Assembly (NCBI RefSeq): GCF_009649735.1
Contig: NZ_WJNH01000005.1
Span: 186,001-250,000 of the forward strand
Source of the DNA: Salinibacillus xinjiangensis
GTDB lineage: Bacteria > Bacillota > Bacilli > Bacillales > Alkalibacillaceae
Length of the DNA: 64,000 bases
Direction of reading: 5' to 3'
Under the pieces are notes generated by a model. That model had not been told where the DNA came from. It did not search any database and was given only the letters and a program-made list of their open reading frames with translations. Positions 16,942 to 25,529 of the stretch are shown here, in pieces (within the stretch, counting starts at the first letter, position 1; every line of letters begins with the position of its first letter). A program made the position numbers and the translations under genes.

Positions 16942-18477
16942 TTGCTCTTTAAAGTCAACCCAGTCTTTTTGGTCTGGTTTTAACTTTACTGCCTGCTCAG
17001 CGTGTTCATATGCCTGATCATACAAATCAAGATTACTATAAACAAGTGCAAGATTATAATGAGCTTCTGCAAACTCAGGATTTATTTCAATGACAGTTTC
17101 TAGGTCACTGCGGGCATTATCCATGTTATTCGTGTAGTAATAAGCGACGGAGCGGTTAAAATATAGTAGTTCATTTTTGTTTTCGTTTTCCTGTATTGCA
17201 ACTGATAACAAATCAATGGCTTCATCATAACGCTCCTCCTCCAAGTACTCTTGAGCTAAAACAGCTGCCGTTTGTGGACTGTTGCTTGTGTCAGACTGCT
17301 CTATTCCATAAAACATTAACCCAACCATGGCCACCGCATACAACACAAAAGAGCTTAATTGAATGAGTGCTTTTTTACGTTTCGGCATCTGTACCATAGC
17401 AGCGGCCAAAAAGCCACCTATAAGCCCGCCCACGTGTGCACTATTATCAATACTAGGCACGCTGATACCTAGAAAAATATTTAAACCGATAATAAATAAG
17501 AGGTTACTTCCCATCGTTTGAAAAAACAGTTTTTTGTTGACGAGACCAAAAAATAGCAGCGCACCAAACAATCCAAAGATCGCCCCAGAAGCACCAGCGG
17601 CAACAGCATCATTAAGTGCAAAGCTTGCCATACCTCCAAAAAGCCCGGCTAATATATAGATACACACAAACTTTATGCTACCGTACATTCGTTCCACAGT
17701 ATTGCCTAAATAGTAGAGGGCAATCATGTTCATAAAAATATGTAAACCACCTATGTGGAGAAACATGGATGAAAATATTCGCCACCATTCCCCTTCCAAT
17801 ATATAAGGATTAAATTTAGCTCCCCAATTAATTAAATTTTTTGTATCCGTTGATCCACCTGGAGTTGTGCTTAATAAATAAAACATAATGATATTGACGG
17901 CTAACAGAAAATAGGTAAATCTAGGCTTGCCATATGTAAAAAGAGATTCAATTTCTTTTTTCTTTTGGTGATGATATTTCATCATTTGATGCTTCAGACG
18001 ATGAACTTGATTTGCAGTTTCTTCAGGATCTTTTTCATCAACTGACATATTAGGTCCTGTAAGATTAAGTGTATCAAACAAACGATTCAACTCACTATTT
18101 CTTACGCTTTCCTCTAAATAATAAGACTGAACCAATATATTTTTCTTATCTTTTAATTTATGTGGCTTTTTTAACGACTCCCAATCATCCACAGGTCCAT
18201 TTTCTGCAACGTAAACGTTATGTACAGTGATATCTTTATGTTTTAATGCCTTTTGAATATTACTTACTCTTTGCATGACTGTTGCAAGGTCCTGTTTTAC
18301 ATGGTTGGCCCAGTCAAAACTTCTCAAGTATAAGCGAATCACAACAGACTTTTTTTGCATGGATTTTTCGAGCCATACTTCCTGGTTTTGTTCATTCACC
18401 TGCAACAAATTAAATTCATGTTTAACTAATAATTGGTGAGCAATGCTCCAAAAATAATATTCATCATAAATGTACAT
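16912..18477 (-). CDS. gluP: Rhomboid intramembrane serine protease GluP
   Basis: 521-residue rhomboid protease. A cytosolic N-terminal domain (1-180) precedes a seven-helix rhomboid core: GASGAIFG with catalytic Ser297 and DNSAHVGG with catalytic His348. C-terminal tetratricopeptide-like repeats (about 405-515) follow. B. subtilis GluP (YqgP) cleaves membrane transporters with FtsH and affects division and sugar export. The ATG at 18477 follows AGGGAG; upstream in-frame codons add nine residues but no better site. The order gluP-yqgQ-glcK is interrupted here by the SpoVAF-like and unknown genes. Confidence 0.92.
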   Translation of the reverse strand: MYIYDEYYFWSIAHQLLVKHEFNLLQVNEQNQEVWLEKSMQKKSVVIRLYLRSFDWANHVKQDLATVMQRVSNIQKALKHKDITVHNVYVAENGPVDDWESLKKPHKLKDKKNILVQSYYLEESVRNSELNRLFDTLNLTGPNMSVDEKDPEETANQVHRLKHQMMKYHHQKKKEIESLFTYGKPRFTYFLLAVNIIMFYLLSTTPGGSTDTKNLINWGAKFNPYILEGEWWRIFSSMFLHIGGLHIFMNMIALYYLGNTVERMYGSIKFVCIYILAGLFGGMASFALNDAVAAGASGAIFGLFGALLFFGLVNKKLFFQTMGSNLLFIIGLNIFLGISVPSIDNSAHVGGLIGGFLAAAMVQMPKRKKALIQLSSFVLYAVAMVGLMFYGIEQSDTSNSPQTAAVLAQEYLEEERYDEAIDLLSVAIQENENKNELLYFNRSVAYYYTNNMDNARSDLETVIEINPEFAEAHYNLALVYSNLDLYDQAYEHAEQAVKLKPDQKDWVDFKEQLTEIRNSLN

Positions 18478-18573
18478 GAATTCACGCTCCCTAACTCCTA
18501 TCATACCACGAAAACAGTCAATTCGGAATCATTCACGTACTTCTTTCCTTCAAGGTTCATATAACCTTTTACC

Positions 18574-18607
18574 AATAAAAAACGTTCAGCACTATGAAGC
18601 TGAACGT
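18574..18607 (-). terminator. Terminator downstream of the YqgO-position gene
   Basis: 9-bp stem ACGTTCAGC/GCTGAACGT with an 8-nt loop and a T-run on the minus strand. The small gene's stop codon is in the loop. Confidence 0.75.
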
Positions 18608-18780
18608 GAAAAAGTAGATTCCATAAACTTTTTTCTCATTCCAGGTAAGTTTATAAATAACCTGGTAAAGGTTTTACGTAGTATATCAACAGATATAATA
18701 AATTTCATGACTTTAAAGCGTCGTTCATAGAGATAAAATATACCCACACCTAATAGACATACCCAGATGAAATAGCGCAC
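18592..18780 (-). CDS. Small single-helix membrane protein at the yqgO position
   Basis: 62-residue protein MRYFIWVCLLGVGIFYLYERR followed by a basic tail. The N-terminal 18 residues form a membrane helix with a positively charged cytoplasmic side. GTG 18780 is chosen because AAGGGGTG lies 8 nt upstream. B. subtilis has a similarly small unknown gene, yqgO, between gluP and yqgN, so orthology is likely by position, but I do not recognise a family motif. It ends inside its own terminator hairpin. Confidence 0.6.
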   Translation of the reverse strand: MRYFIWVCLLGVGIFYLYERRFKVMKFIISVDILRKTFTRLFINLPGMRKKFMESTFSRSAS

Positions 18781-18854
18781 ATCATACACCCCTTCATTGA
18801 AGTTACCTTTAGGTTTTGTATATTTTATCAAAATATACAACTAATGAGTAAAAC

Positions 18855-19415
18855 TTAATAGAGGACACCATCCTCCGTGATAATGTGCTGTACAGGGATG
18901 TCATATTCGTTGTGGGGTACTTCTGAGGTGATTTGTTGTTTTGTGGCTATTGAAACCGTAGTATGATTAAAACCTTTTAGATAGCGATCGTAATATCCCC
19001 CACCATGACCAATCCGATAACCCTTCTGATCAAATAACAATCCAGGAACAAGGAGTAAATCAATTTCTTTCTTTTCATATAAGGTACTTTCAGAAGGGAT
19101 TGGCTCTAATAATCCGGCGTACACTTTTTCTAGCTGGTTAAAATCCGTAATTTGATAAAATGCCATCGAATGATCTTGTTTTGGGAAACACTTAGGAACC
19201 ACTACAGTCTTACCTGAATTCCACGCAAATTCAATTATGTATGTAGTGTCGATTTCATGTCTTTGAGCAATAGTTGCACCCATTACATTTGCTTGTTGCC
19301 ACCAAGATGTCTTTCGAAAATGTTCTGCAATCTGTTTAGAGACCTTTTCTCTCTTAGAACTTGTCATCTCTGATAGAATTTGTTTGCCTTTTTGACGTAG
19401 TTGTTTTTTCTCCAT
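18855..19415 (-). CDS. yqgN: 5-formyltetrahydrofolate cyclo-ligase
   Basis: ATP-dependent conversion of 5-formyl-THF to 5,10-methenyl-THF in folate recycling. 186 residues. The ATP/metal-binding signature is complete in LLFDQKGYRIGHGGGYYDRYL near residues 130-150 (split: YRIGHGGGYYDR). N-terminal KKQLRQKGK matches the family. ATG 19415 follows AAGGAGATAAAG. It lies downstream of rpmG but behind a strong hairpin, so it is probably transcribed from read-through or its own promoter. Confidence 0.92.
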   Translation of the reverse strand: MEKKQLRQKGKQILSEMTSSKREKVSKQIAEHFRKTSWWQQANVMGATIAQRHEIDTTYIIEFAWNSGKTVVVPKCFPKQDHSMAFYQITDFNQLEKVYAGLLEPIPSESTLYEKKEIDLLLVPGLLFDQKGYRIGHGGGYYDRYLKGFNHTTVSIATKQQITSEVPHNEYDIPVQHIITEDGVLY

Positions 19416-19442
19416 CTTTATCTCCTTAGATTTCTTTATATA

Positions 19443-19490
19443 TAAAAAGAGTGTCTGAATCCCTATAACCGGAATTCCAAACACTCTAAT
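19443..19490 (-). terminator. Terminator of rpmG
   Basis: Stem AGAGTGT (19448-19454)/ACACTCT (19481-19487) with an inner GGAATTCC palindrome and a T-run on the minus strand. It lies immediately after the rpmG stop and before yqgN. Confidence 0.7.
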
Positions 19491-19495
19491 TTTTA

Positions 19496-19645
19496 TTACT
19501 TAGTTTCACGGTGTAACGTATGTTTGTTACAGCGAGGGCAGAATTTTGTTAATTCTAAACGTTCTGCATTGTTTCTTTTGTTTTTAGTTGTAATATAGTT
19601 ACGGTCACTTGATTCAGTGCACGCTAGAGTCACTTGTACACGCAT
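19496..19645 (-). CDS. rpmG: 50S ribosomal protein L33
   Basis: 49-residue bL33: [20 protein letters not shown], then [16 protein letters not shown]. It binds 23S rRNA near the exit site. Cysteines are at positions 9, 36 and 39, while position 12 is Ser. The zinc-binding form of L33 uses four cysteines as two CxxC pairs, so this copy has an incomplete ribbon. The start follows GGAGGGAAAG. Another rpmG copy probably exists elsewhere, as in most Bacillaceae. Confidence 0.95.
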   Translation of the reverse strand: MRVQVTLACTESSDRNYITTKNKRNNAERLELTKFCPRCNKHTLHRETK

Positions 19646-19879
19646 GATTCTTTCCCTCCATTCCAATATCAGTACATAGCGTTTCATTTCATTTATCGTA
19701 AGACTAATACATAATACCAAAGCTTCGACATATATTCAAGAGTTCATTATTAGAAATTACCCCCAGTAATGAATCTTAAGTAACGAATCTATTAAATGGA
19801 AAAGAAATTGGTAATAATCCCTCATTTTCTACTCCACCATTATATGATATAACTAGAATAGATTAAAAGGAGGACTATC

Positions 19880-20272
19880 ATGATTTTCACATTAATCACA
19901 TTAGTCGTAGTTGGGATTATTCTTTTTATCCTCTCTTTCTTTACAAATGACAAATTTAAGGATCTAGAGGATCAAATTGAAGATGTTTCCATATCTACGC
20001 TACAAGAAACTTATCGTCTGAAAAACAAAATGAAAGTATTAGAAGAAGAATTATTAGTATCGGATTCCGTATCATCGGACCTCGACATACCAACACCTTC
20101 GTCTGATGAAAAGCAACCACCTGTATATGATCAAATTAAAAAATTACATGATGTAGGTTTTTCAATTGATCAAATTGCCAATAGTACAGCGTTAAAGGTG
20201 CATGATGTACGAGCTATCTTACAACAAATTTATCCAGGTGCAATGGAGAAAAGCGAGGATGATGCTCAATGA
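19880..20272 (+). CDS. Membrane-anchored coiled-coil protein with C-terminal helix-turn-helix (DUF6115/SwrB-like)
   Basis: 130 residues: membrane helix 3-21, coiled coil about 25-65 (DLEDQIEDV, LKNKMKVLEEELL), a Ser/Asp/Pro-rich linker, and a C-terminal segment IKKLHDVGFSIDQIANSTAL resembling a sigma-region-4-like helix-turn-helix. This order resembles SwrB/DUF6115 proteins of Bacilli, but the match is by pattern only. It overlaps the next gene by 4 bp (ATGA), so the two form an operon. The start follows AAAAGGAGG. Confidence 0.7.
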   Translation: MIFTLITLVVVGIILFILSFFTNDKFKDLEDQIEDVSISTLQETYRLKNKMKVLEEELLVSDSVSSDLDIPTPSSDEKQPPVYDQIKKLHDVGFSIDQIANSTALKVHDVRAILQQIYPGAMEKSEDDAQ

Positions 20273-20784
20273 AATATGCATTACGTTCCTTTTCATTGGG
20301 TATTTTAACTGCTACTCTCATAATTGGGGTTATTTACCTAATGGATGATGATTCAACAAGCCAGCAGGCCTTAACCGTCAAAGAGGCAACAACCTTCCTA
20401 GCAAATGAAGGGTATCATACCGTTGAACAGCAGGAATGGACTAAACTAAATGAAACGTTGGAATCTCAAAAGCAACAACAAGATAAGAATGACCAACAAC
20501 AGTCAGACAAGGGTAATGACGAAAACACAGAAAAAGATGATAAGGAAATTGCTGAGGAAAAAACTAATTCAGAAGAGCCTAAAACCATTACAATTGAGGT
20601 TACACCAGGAATGATGATTAATGAAATATCCTCTAAACTCGCTGAGGAAGGCATCATTGACAACGAAACGGAATTTGAACAATATTTAGAAGAAAACGAT
20701 TATGCAAGACTCATACAAATTGGCACATTTGAGATTCAATCCGGAATGAGCCATAATGAAATTGCCGAAGTATTGACCAATTAA
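20269..20784 (+). CDS. Membrane-anchored protein with a YceG/MltG LysM-like domain only
   Basis: 171 residues. An N-terminal membrane helix (6-25) is followed by a Gln/Lys/Glu/Asp-rich low-complexity linker (60-105). The C-terminal domain ITIEVTPGMMINEIS ... EEGIIDNETEFEQYLEEN ... IQSGMSHNEIAEVL resembles the LysM-like subdomain at the front of the endolytic transglycosylase MltG. The catalytic YceG domain is absent, so enzymatic activity is not expected; peptidoglycan binding is possible. Translationally coupled to the preceding membrane HTH protein. Confidence 0.7.
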   Translation: MKYALRSFSLGILTATLIIGVIYLMDDDSTSQQALTVKEATTFLANEGYHTVEQQEWTKLNETLESQKQQQDKNDQQQSDKGNDENTEKDDKEIAEEKTNSEEPKTITIEVTPGMMINEISSKLAEEGIIDNETEFEQYLEENDYARLIQIGTFEIQSGMSHNEIAEVLTN

Positions 20785-20854
20785 GAAATTTGCAAAGCAC
20801 AGTTTTAGCAATAAAGCGTTCCGTTTTGAGGTGCATTTTTAAAAATATTCATAT

Positions 20855-20903
20855 AAATGACACCTAAATTGGTAAATGAAATGACACACTAAATGTCATC
20901 ATA
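20855..20903. repeat. Imperfect repeat segment A
   Basis: Contains AAATGACACCTAAATTG (20855-20871) and an inverted repeat ATGACA ... TGTCAT (20881-20899). A related segment lies at 21864-21880 (AAATGGCACCGAAATTG). Neither copy is coding. Confidence 0.4.
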
Positions 20904-20905
20904 AA

Positions 20906-20945
20906 AAATCAGGATCGTCTTACATCATAAGACGATCCTTTTAAA
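20906..20945. terminator. Terminator between the MltG-like gene and the 54-residue gene
   Basis: Perfect 12-bp stem AGGATCGTCTTA/TAAGACGATCCT, loop CATCA, with A-run before and T-run after. It can serve both converging units. Confidence 0.85.
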
Positions 20946-20976
20946 TTAAAGCTCCCATTACTTTAAGTGTAGTGAT

Positions 20977-21141
20977 TCACTTATTGCTATTGTTATATAT
21001 ATATTCAATTGTATCAGCAACTCCCTGTACGGCTGTAATTAAATCGCTAATGTTCATATTGACTCCATCAATTGCAATACCTATCCAAAATGCGCCAATT
21101 AAAATACAAGCCCCAAGAAAAATAACGTGCCAGTCTTTCAT
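20977..21141 (-). CDS. Unannotated 54-residue membrane protein
   Basis: Short gene read on the minus strand from ATG 21141, 5 nt after a strong AGGAGG, to a TGA at 20977-20979. The product begins MKDWHVIFLGACILIGAFWI and has one membrane helix (5-25) and a hydrophilic tail ISDLITAVQGVADTIEYIY that is predicted helical. The ribosome site, the helix and the bidirectional terminator just beyond support a real gene. No family is recognised. It precedes no partner gene on the same strand within 200 bp. Confidence 0.7.
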   Translation of the reverse strand: MKDWHVIFLGACILIGAFWIGIAIDGVNMNISDLITAVQGVADTIEYIYNNSNK

Positions 21142-21212
21142 AGAATCCTCCTATCCCAATTGTTTAAACAAAATTTTTAATGTTATTATCTTTTATTATA
21201 ATCCTGCCTCGA

Positions 21213-21248
21213 TAATAAAATAAGCGTTCCTGCTTGTTCCAGAAACGC
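21213..21248 (-). terminator. Terminator of the DUF4871-like lipoprotein gene
   Basis: 9-bp stem GCGTTCCTG/CAGAAACGC (one wobble), loop CTTGTTC, followed by a T-rich tail on the minus strand. It begins about 27 bp past the stop. Confidence 0.6.
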
Positions 21249-21274
21249 CCCCGTTAGATAAACAAGGTCTGTAT

Positions 21275-21727
21275 TTATTTCTCTATTACGTTCACAATAA
21301 TATTCCCAAACAATTCATCACCGAAATAAACTTCTAACTTCCATAACCCTGGATTTGGTAACTCCATATAAGAAGGCAAGTGATGATCTGCACCATTATT
21401 AGGAGCAAGAGTATTCATATTATTTTGTTTTTGAAGAACAGTTATTTTTTCACTTGTTTCTTTACTAACACCGATTACTTTAAATGGCTTTGTTAACGTA
21501 TCTGCGTCACCCCAAAAATGCCACATATATTTTTGGGTTTCACCTGCAATAAAGGGACCATATTCTCCAAAGCCAAATCTTCCATTATCGCCTATACGAA
21601 AAACAAATCCACTTTTTCTAACAAATGTAGCGCTTTCTTCCCAATTTTGTTTGGATGTTTTTGCGGTCTCATAAGAACAACCTATCAACAATAATAAACA
21701 TACCAAAAATAAAATCACTTTTTTCAC
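21275..21727 (-). CDS. Lipoprotein of DUF4871 type
   Basis: 150 residues. The signal peptide MKKVILFLVCLLLLIGC ends in a lipobox (LLIGC), so the mature protein is lipid-anchored at Cys17. The domain carries GFVFRIGDNGRFGFGEYGPF, YMWHFWG and a final LWKLEVYFGDELFGNIIVNV strand, resembling DUF4871 proteins whose function is unknown. The monocistronic gene has its own terminator and is followed by the 54-residue gene on the same strand. Confidence 0.75.
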   Translation of the reverse strand: MKKVILFLVCLLLLIGCSYETAKTSKQNWEESATFVRKSGFVFRIGDNGRFGFGEYGPFIAGETQKYMWHFWGDADTLTKPFKVIGVSKETSEKITVLQKQNNMNTLAPNNGADHHLPSYMELPNPGLWKLEVYFGDELFGNIIVNVIEK

Positions 21728-22103
21728 TTATATCCTCCTTAAAGTTCTCTTCAAATACAAACCTTTTATTCAACAAATCTGCTTCTTTAGTTCAACAAGC
21801 TTTTTTATAATTATATCAAGTAAATGGGATGTTTTGGAATGAAATCGGTTTAATTTACATTCTAAATGGCACCGAAATTGACGTACTATTTTGCGTGTAC
21901 AATGCTTATTGTCCTATGAAAAAACAACTGTCATTTTGTGTGTCAAATTATATTAAAATGATCAAAAATTGATATAAAAGGAAAAATGACGCGACCAATT
22001 ATCGCGTCATTTTATATGTCATTTAAGCTATATGCACCTGAAAACGGACCCTTTATTTTAGCAACTGTGCTTTTTTTGTTTAAGGCTATTTTCATTTCAT
22101 TTG
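21728..22103. other. Intergenic region between phoU and the lipoprotein gene
   Basis: No gene was seen in these 376 bp. It contains the lipoprotein gene promoter region, repeat segment B at 21864-21880 (AAATGGCACCGAAATTG), an inverted relative of segment A's second half at 21930-21950, and the hairpin at 21983-22013. Confidence 0.5.
21983..22013. terminator. Terminator of the pst-phoU operon
   Basis: 12-bp perfect stem AAAATGACGCGA/TCGCGTCATTTT with a 7-nt loop and A/T tails on both strands, about 90 bp past the phoU stop. Confidence 0.75.
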
Positions 22104-22763
22104 TTAATCATTTAAATTATACGTTTCTCCTTTTACTAGGTAGAAAATATTTTCTCCTATATTCGTAATATGATCAGCATACCTTTCAATAAACCTTGCA
22201 CTAAATGCCATTTCCATTATATATTGGTTCATCTGTGGATTTGACGCTGTTTCATCCAGCATTTCACGAATGACCAGTCCATACATTTCATCGATTTCGT
22301 CATCCAGCCCTGATAGCTGTCTGGCGAGTGAAATATCCTCATACTCAAAGGCCTTAATAGCTAATGAAGCCATATCTCGAGCTTTTTCTGCCATTTGACT
22401 AATCTTCGGGTGGACGGTTAGGCCATGGTTTTCCCCAAGGCGTATTGTCGCTTTTGCAATATTAACTGCGTGATCCGCCATCCGTTCTATATCGGATGAG
22501 ATTTTTAGAGCAATAACCAATCTCCTTAAATCACTTGCGACAGGTTGCTGCTTGGCAATTAATAGAATGGTCTTGTCATGAATATCCAATTCTTTTTTAT
22601 CAAGATCATTATCCCTGTCAACCACCTCTTGTGCCTTTTCTACATCCCTATGATATAGACTCTCAACTGCGTTCTTCAAAGCATTATCAGCACCATTTGC
22701 AAGCTCGTGAATTAAGGTCTTTACCTCATTTAGCTCACCATCAAATTGATTTCTTATCGTCAT
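22104..22763 (-). CDS. phoU: Phosphate signalling protein PhoU
   Basis: 219 residues, all-helical, with the two tandem PhoU repeats. Each carries the E/DxxxD metal motifs (IERMADHAVNIA near 93-104, IERYADHITNIGE near 195-207). It couples the Pst transporter to phosphate sensing in many bacteria. It is the last gene of the pst operon; the start follows AAAGGAGGAGTAACC, 19 bp after the pstB stop. B. subtilis itself lacks phoU in its pst operon, so this arrangement differs from that model. Confidence 0.93.
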   Translation of the reverse strand: MTIRNQFDGELNEVKTLIHELANGADNALKNAVESLYHRDVEKAQEVVDRDNDLDKKELDIHDKTILLIAKQQPVASDLRRLVIALKISSDIERMADHAVNIAKATIRLGENHGLTVHPKISQMAEKARDMASLAIKAFEYEDISLARQLSGLDDEIDEMYGLVIREMLDETASNPQMNQYIMEMAFSARFIERYADHITNIGENIFYLVKGETYNLND

Positions 22764-22782
22764 GGTTACTCCTCCTTTTTTA

Positions 22783-23595
22783 TTAGCCGAACCGTCCAGT
22801 AATATAATCCTCAGTTCGTCTATCTTCAGGATTCGAAAATAGCTTGTCAGTATTTGAGAATTCCACTAATTCTCCATTAAGGAAAAAGGCCGTTTGATCG
22901 GAAACGCGGGCAGCTTGCTGCATATTGTGAGTCACAATCACAATGCTGTACTTTTCTCGCAATTGCTGAACCAATTCTTCTACTTTTAAAGTTGAAATTG
23001 GGTCAAGTGCTGAAGTTGGCTCATCCATTAAAATCACATCAGGTTCAATCGCTAAACATCTGGCTATACATAGGCGCTGCTGTTGTCCTCCTGATAACCC
23101 ATATGCATTTTCATGTAAACGATCCTTCACTTCATCCCAGATGGCTGCATCTTTTAAGCTTTTTTCAACGATTAGGTCTAAATCCTTTTTCTTTTTAATT
23201 CCATGGATTTTCGGACCATAAGCTACATTTTCATAAATCGATTTTGGGAAAGGGTTGGGCTTTTGAAAAACCATCCCAACATGCGTACGTAAATCCTCTA
23301 CACTTTGTTTAGCATTAAAAATATTTTCACCTTTATATTTAATCGTCCCAGACGTTTTAACAATTGGCACCATTTCTACCATTCTATTTAAGGTTTTCAG
23401 AAAGGTAGATTTTCCACAACCAGATGGTCCAATAATAGCTGTAATTTCGTTTTCCACAATTTTCATATTAATATTTTTAAGCGCTTGGTCTTCTCCATAC
23501 CATAAATTTAAGCCTGACACTTCAAACACTTTACTCTTGGCTTGTTCTGTCTGTTCACTTGTGTTGTTTACCATTGGCTTTGCGATTAATGACAT
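22783..23595 (-). CDS. pstB: Phosphate ABC transporter ATP-binding protein PstB
   Basis: 270-residue ABC ATPase. Walker A is [10 protein letters not shown], the Q-loop is VFQKPNPFP, the signature is LSGGQQQR, Walker B is [14 protein letters not shown] and the H-loop is VTHNMQQA. It energises phosphate import through PstC-PstA. The ATG at 23595 is used because AGGAGG ends 9 nt before it; an in-frame ATG at 23604 abuts the site. A single pstB is present here, whereas B. subtilis has two (pstBA, pstBB). Confidence 0.96.
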   Translation of the reverse strand: MSLIAKPMVNNTSEQTEQAKSKVFEVSGLNLWYGEDQALKNINMKIVENEITAIIGPSGCGKSTFLKTLNRMVEMVPIVKTSGTIKYKGENIFNAKQSVEDLRTHVGMVFQKPNPFPKSIYENVAYGPKIHGIKKKKDLDLIVEKSLKDAAIWDEVKDRLHENAYGLSGGQQQRLCIARCLAIEPDVILMDEPTSALDPISTLKVEELVQQLREKYSIVIVTHNMQQAARVSDQTAFFLNGELVEFSNTDKLFSNPEDRRTEDYITGRFG

Positions 23596-23608
23596 TTTGA
23601 ACATCCTC

Positions 23609-24487
23609 CTAATAACGTTGTTGAAATTTATTTCGAATATACACGGCGACAGCATTCATTAATAATAAGACAACCAATAACACAATGATTCCTGCTGCTG
23701 CTAATAAAGGCCACTCATCACCTGGTCTACTAATCCAGCTATAAATTTGAATCGGCATCACAGTATATGAGCCAAATACAGAATCAGGTAAGGTATAGAT
23801 GGCCGCTGTTGCCCCGACAACTAATAATGGAGCTGTTTCCCCAATTGCTCTGGATAAAGCAAGAATTGAGCCCGTAATCATACCAGGTAAAGCAGCCGGA
23901 AGAATCACCCGCAAAATGGTCTGCCATTTTGTAGCTCCCATGCCTGCAGATGCTTCTCTTAACTCCTTGGGGACTGAACGAATGGCTTCTTGAGCAGCAA
24001 CGACGATGATTGGAAGAACCAACAAGCTCATCGTTAATCCACCAGAAAGAAGTGAATAGTCAAATCCCATTACATAAACGAATATGGTTAATCCAAGTAA
24101 ACCAAATACAACAGAGGGAACACCCGCTAAATTCTGTATATTACTTTGTATAAAGCTAGTCATTTTCCCCTTAGGTGCATATTCCTCCAAATAGATAGCT
24201 GTTGAAATGCCTACTACAATGGAAAAGACCGCTACAATTCCCATAAGATAAAGGGAACCTATCAATCCAGCAAAAATTCCCGCTCGTTCTGGATAGGGGG
24301 CAGGAAAATTTTTAACAAAATCAAAGGAAAGTGTGTCCATTCCTTGAGATAGAACACGATATAAAAGCATGGCTAAAACAATTAATCCTATCGAAGTAGA
24401 AATGAAAAAAAGTGCATGGAAAACTTTGTTTTTCCTCAGTCTTTGCTTCAATTTTTTTGACCATGTATCTTTATTGAGGTTTGTCAT
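23609..24487 (-). CDS. pstA: Phosphate ABC transporter permease PstA
   Basis: 292 residues with six membrane helices and the BPD permease EAA loop ([16 protein letters not shown]-like, visible as [16 protein letters not shown]). It forms the channel with PstC and docks PstB. The start ATG shares one base with the pstC stop (TAATG), so the two are translationally coupled, and pstB begins 13 bp after its stop. Confidence 0.95.
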   Translation of the reverse strand: MTNLNKDTWSKKLKQRLRKNKVFHALFFISTSIGLIVLAMLLYRVLSQGMDTLSFDFVKNFPAPYPERAGIFAGLIGSLYLMGIVAVFSIVVGISTAIYLEEYAPKGKMTSFIQSNIQNLAGVPSVVFGLLGLTIFVYVMGFDYSLLSGGLTMSLLVLPIIVVAAQEAIRSVPKELREASAGMGATKWQTILRVILPAALPGMITGSILALSRAIGETAPLLVVGATAAIYTLPDSVFGSYTVMPIQIYSWISRPGDEWPLLAAAGIIVLLVVLLLMNAVAVYIRNKFQQRY

Positions 24488-25431
24488 TAATATTCCTCCC
24501 TAAAACGCCTTGCAATATATTGGGAAATTAAATTCATCAGTAAGGTAAAGACAAATAAAGTAATACCGACTGCATAGATACTATAGTAAATGGTTGATCC
24601 ATAAGTGGTGTCACCTGATGTACCTTGAACAATAAATGAGGTTAGGGTTTGAATGGACTGAGTCGGGTCAAACGTTAAATTTGGCGACTGACCCGCCGCA
24701 ATGGTAACTATCATGGTTTCCCCAATTGCTCTAGATATTCCAAGTACAAACGAAGATATAATACCAGATAGGGCTGCAGGTACAACCACTTTCATAGCCA
24801 CTTCAAATCTAGTCGCGCCCATCGCAAAGGCACCCTCGCGTAAACTGTTTGGCACTGCATTCATCGCATCCTCAGAAAGTGAAGCAATTAGCGGAATGAT
24901 CATAATCCCGACCACAATTCCTCCGCTTAAGGCGTTAAAAATTTTCACATCAGATAAAAACCCTTGTAAGATCGGTGTCACAAAAGTTAATGCGAAAAAA
25001 CCATACACGACGGTCGGAATACCAGCTAAAATTTCTAGTAGAGGTTTTACAATTCTCCTTGTTCGATCACTGGCATATTCGCTTAAGAAAATGGCAGCCG
25101 CTAGTCCAAGTGGAATGGCAACGATAATTGCAATTAGCGTAATCAGTAGTGTGCCTGTGATTAATGGGAGAATTCCAAATGAACCTGACCATGGCTTCCA
25201 ATCTGTGTTAAGAAAGAATTCCGAAATTGAAACCTCACTAAAAAAAGTAAAGGCTGAGCTTAATAAGGTATATAAAATGCCTAATGTCGTTAATACGGAA
25301 ATCACCGCACATAAAAACAAAAACATAGGGATTAATTTTTCTATTTTTCTAAGGGTTTGCTGTCTTTCTTTTTTTGCTTGGATTTTAGCTTTAATCGTAA
25401 AGCTTTGCGACTCAGTTCTATGAAGCTCCAT
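24487..25431 (-). CDS. pstC: Phosphate ABC transporter permease PstC
   Basis: 314 residues, six membrane helices after a basic N-terminus. The EAA loop is visible as [18 protein letters not shown]. It pairs with PstA. It follows pstS after a hairpin in the 98-bp gap. The start follows AAAGGAG by about 10 nt. Confidence 0.95.
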   Translation of the reverse strand: MELHRTESQSFTIKAKIQAKKERQQTLRKIEKLIPMFLFLCAVISVLTTLGILYTLLSSAFTFFSEVSISEFFLNTDWKPWSGSFGILPLITGTLLITLIAIIVAIPLGLAAAIFLSEYASDRTRRIVKPLLEILAGIPTVVYGFFALTFVTPILQGFLSDVKIFNALSGGIVVGIMIIPLIASLSEDAMNAVPNSLREGAFAMGATRFEVAMKVVVPAALSGIISSFVLGISRAIGETMIVTIAAGQSPNLTFDPTQSIQTLTSFIVQGTSGDTTYGSTIYYSIYAVGITLFVFTLLMNLISQYIARRFREEY

Positions 25432-25490
25432 CGCTCTAAACTCCTTTCAACTTGTAAAGCTCTATGAAGTAATCAAAACTTATTCAAGGG

Positions 25491-25519
25491 AAAATGAGGA
25501 CAGGTTTTCCTGCCCTCAT
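25491..25519 (-). terminator. Attenuating hairpin between pstS and pstC
   Basis: Stem ATGAGGACAGG/CCTGCCCTCAT (11 bp, one wobble), loop TTTT, short T-run on the minus strand. It lies 11 bp past the pstS stop and before pstC. Its place suggests partial termination so that more binding protein than permease is made. Confidence 0.75.
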
Positions 25520-25529
25520 AGTCATAATC

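Noticed and set aside
24701-25423. 240-codon open frame on the plus strand opposite pstC
   Set aside because: It is a shadow of pstC codon bias with no ribosome site; pstC shows complete permease motifs.
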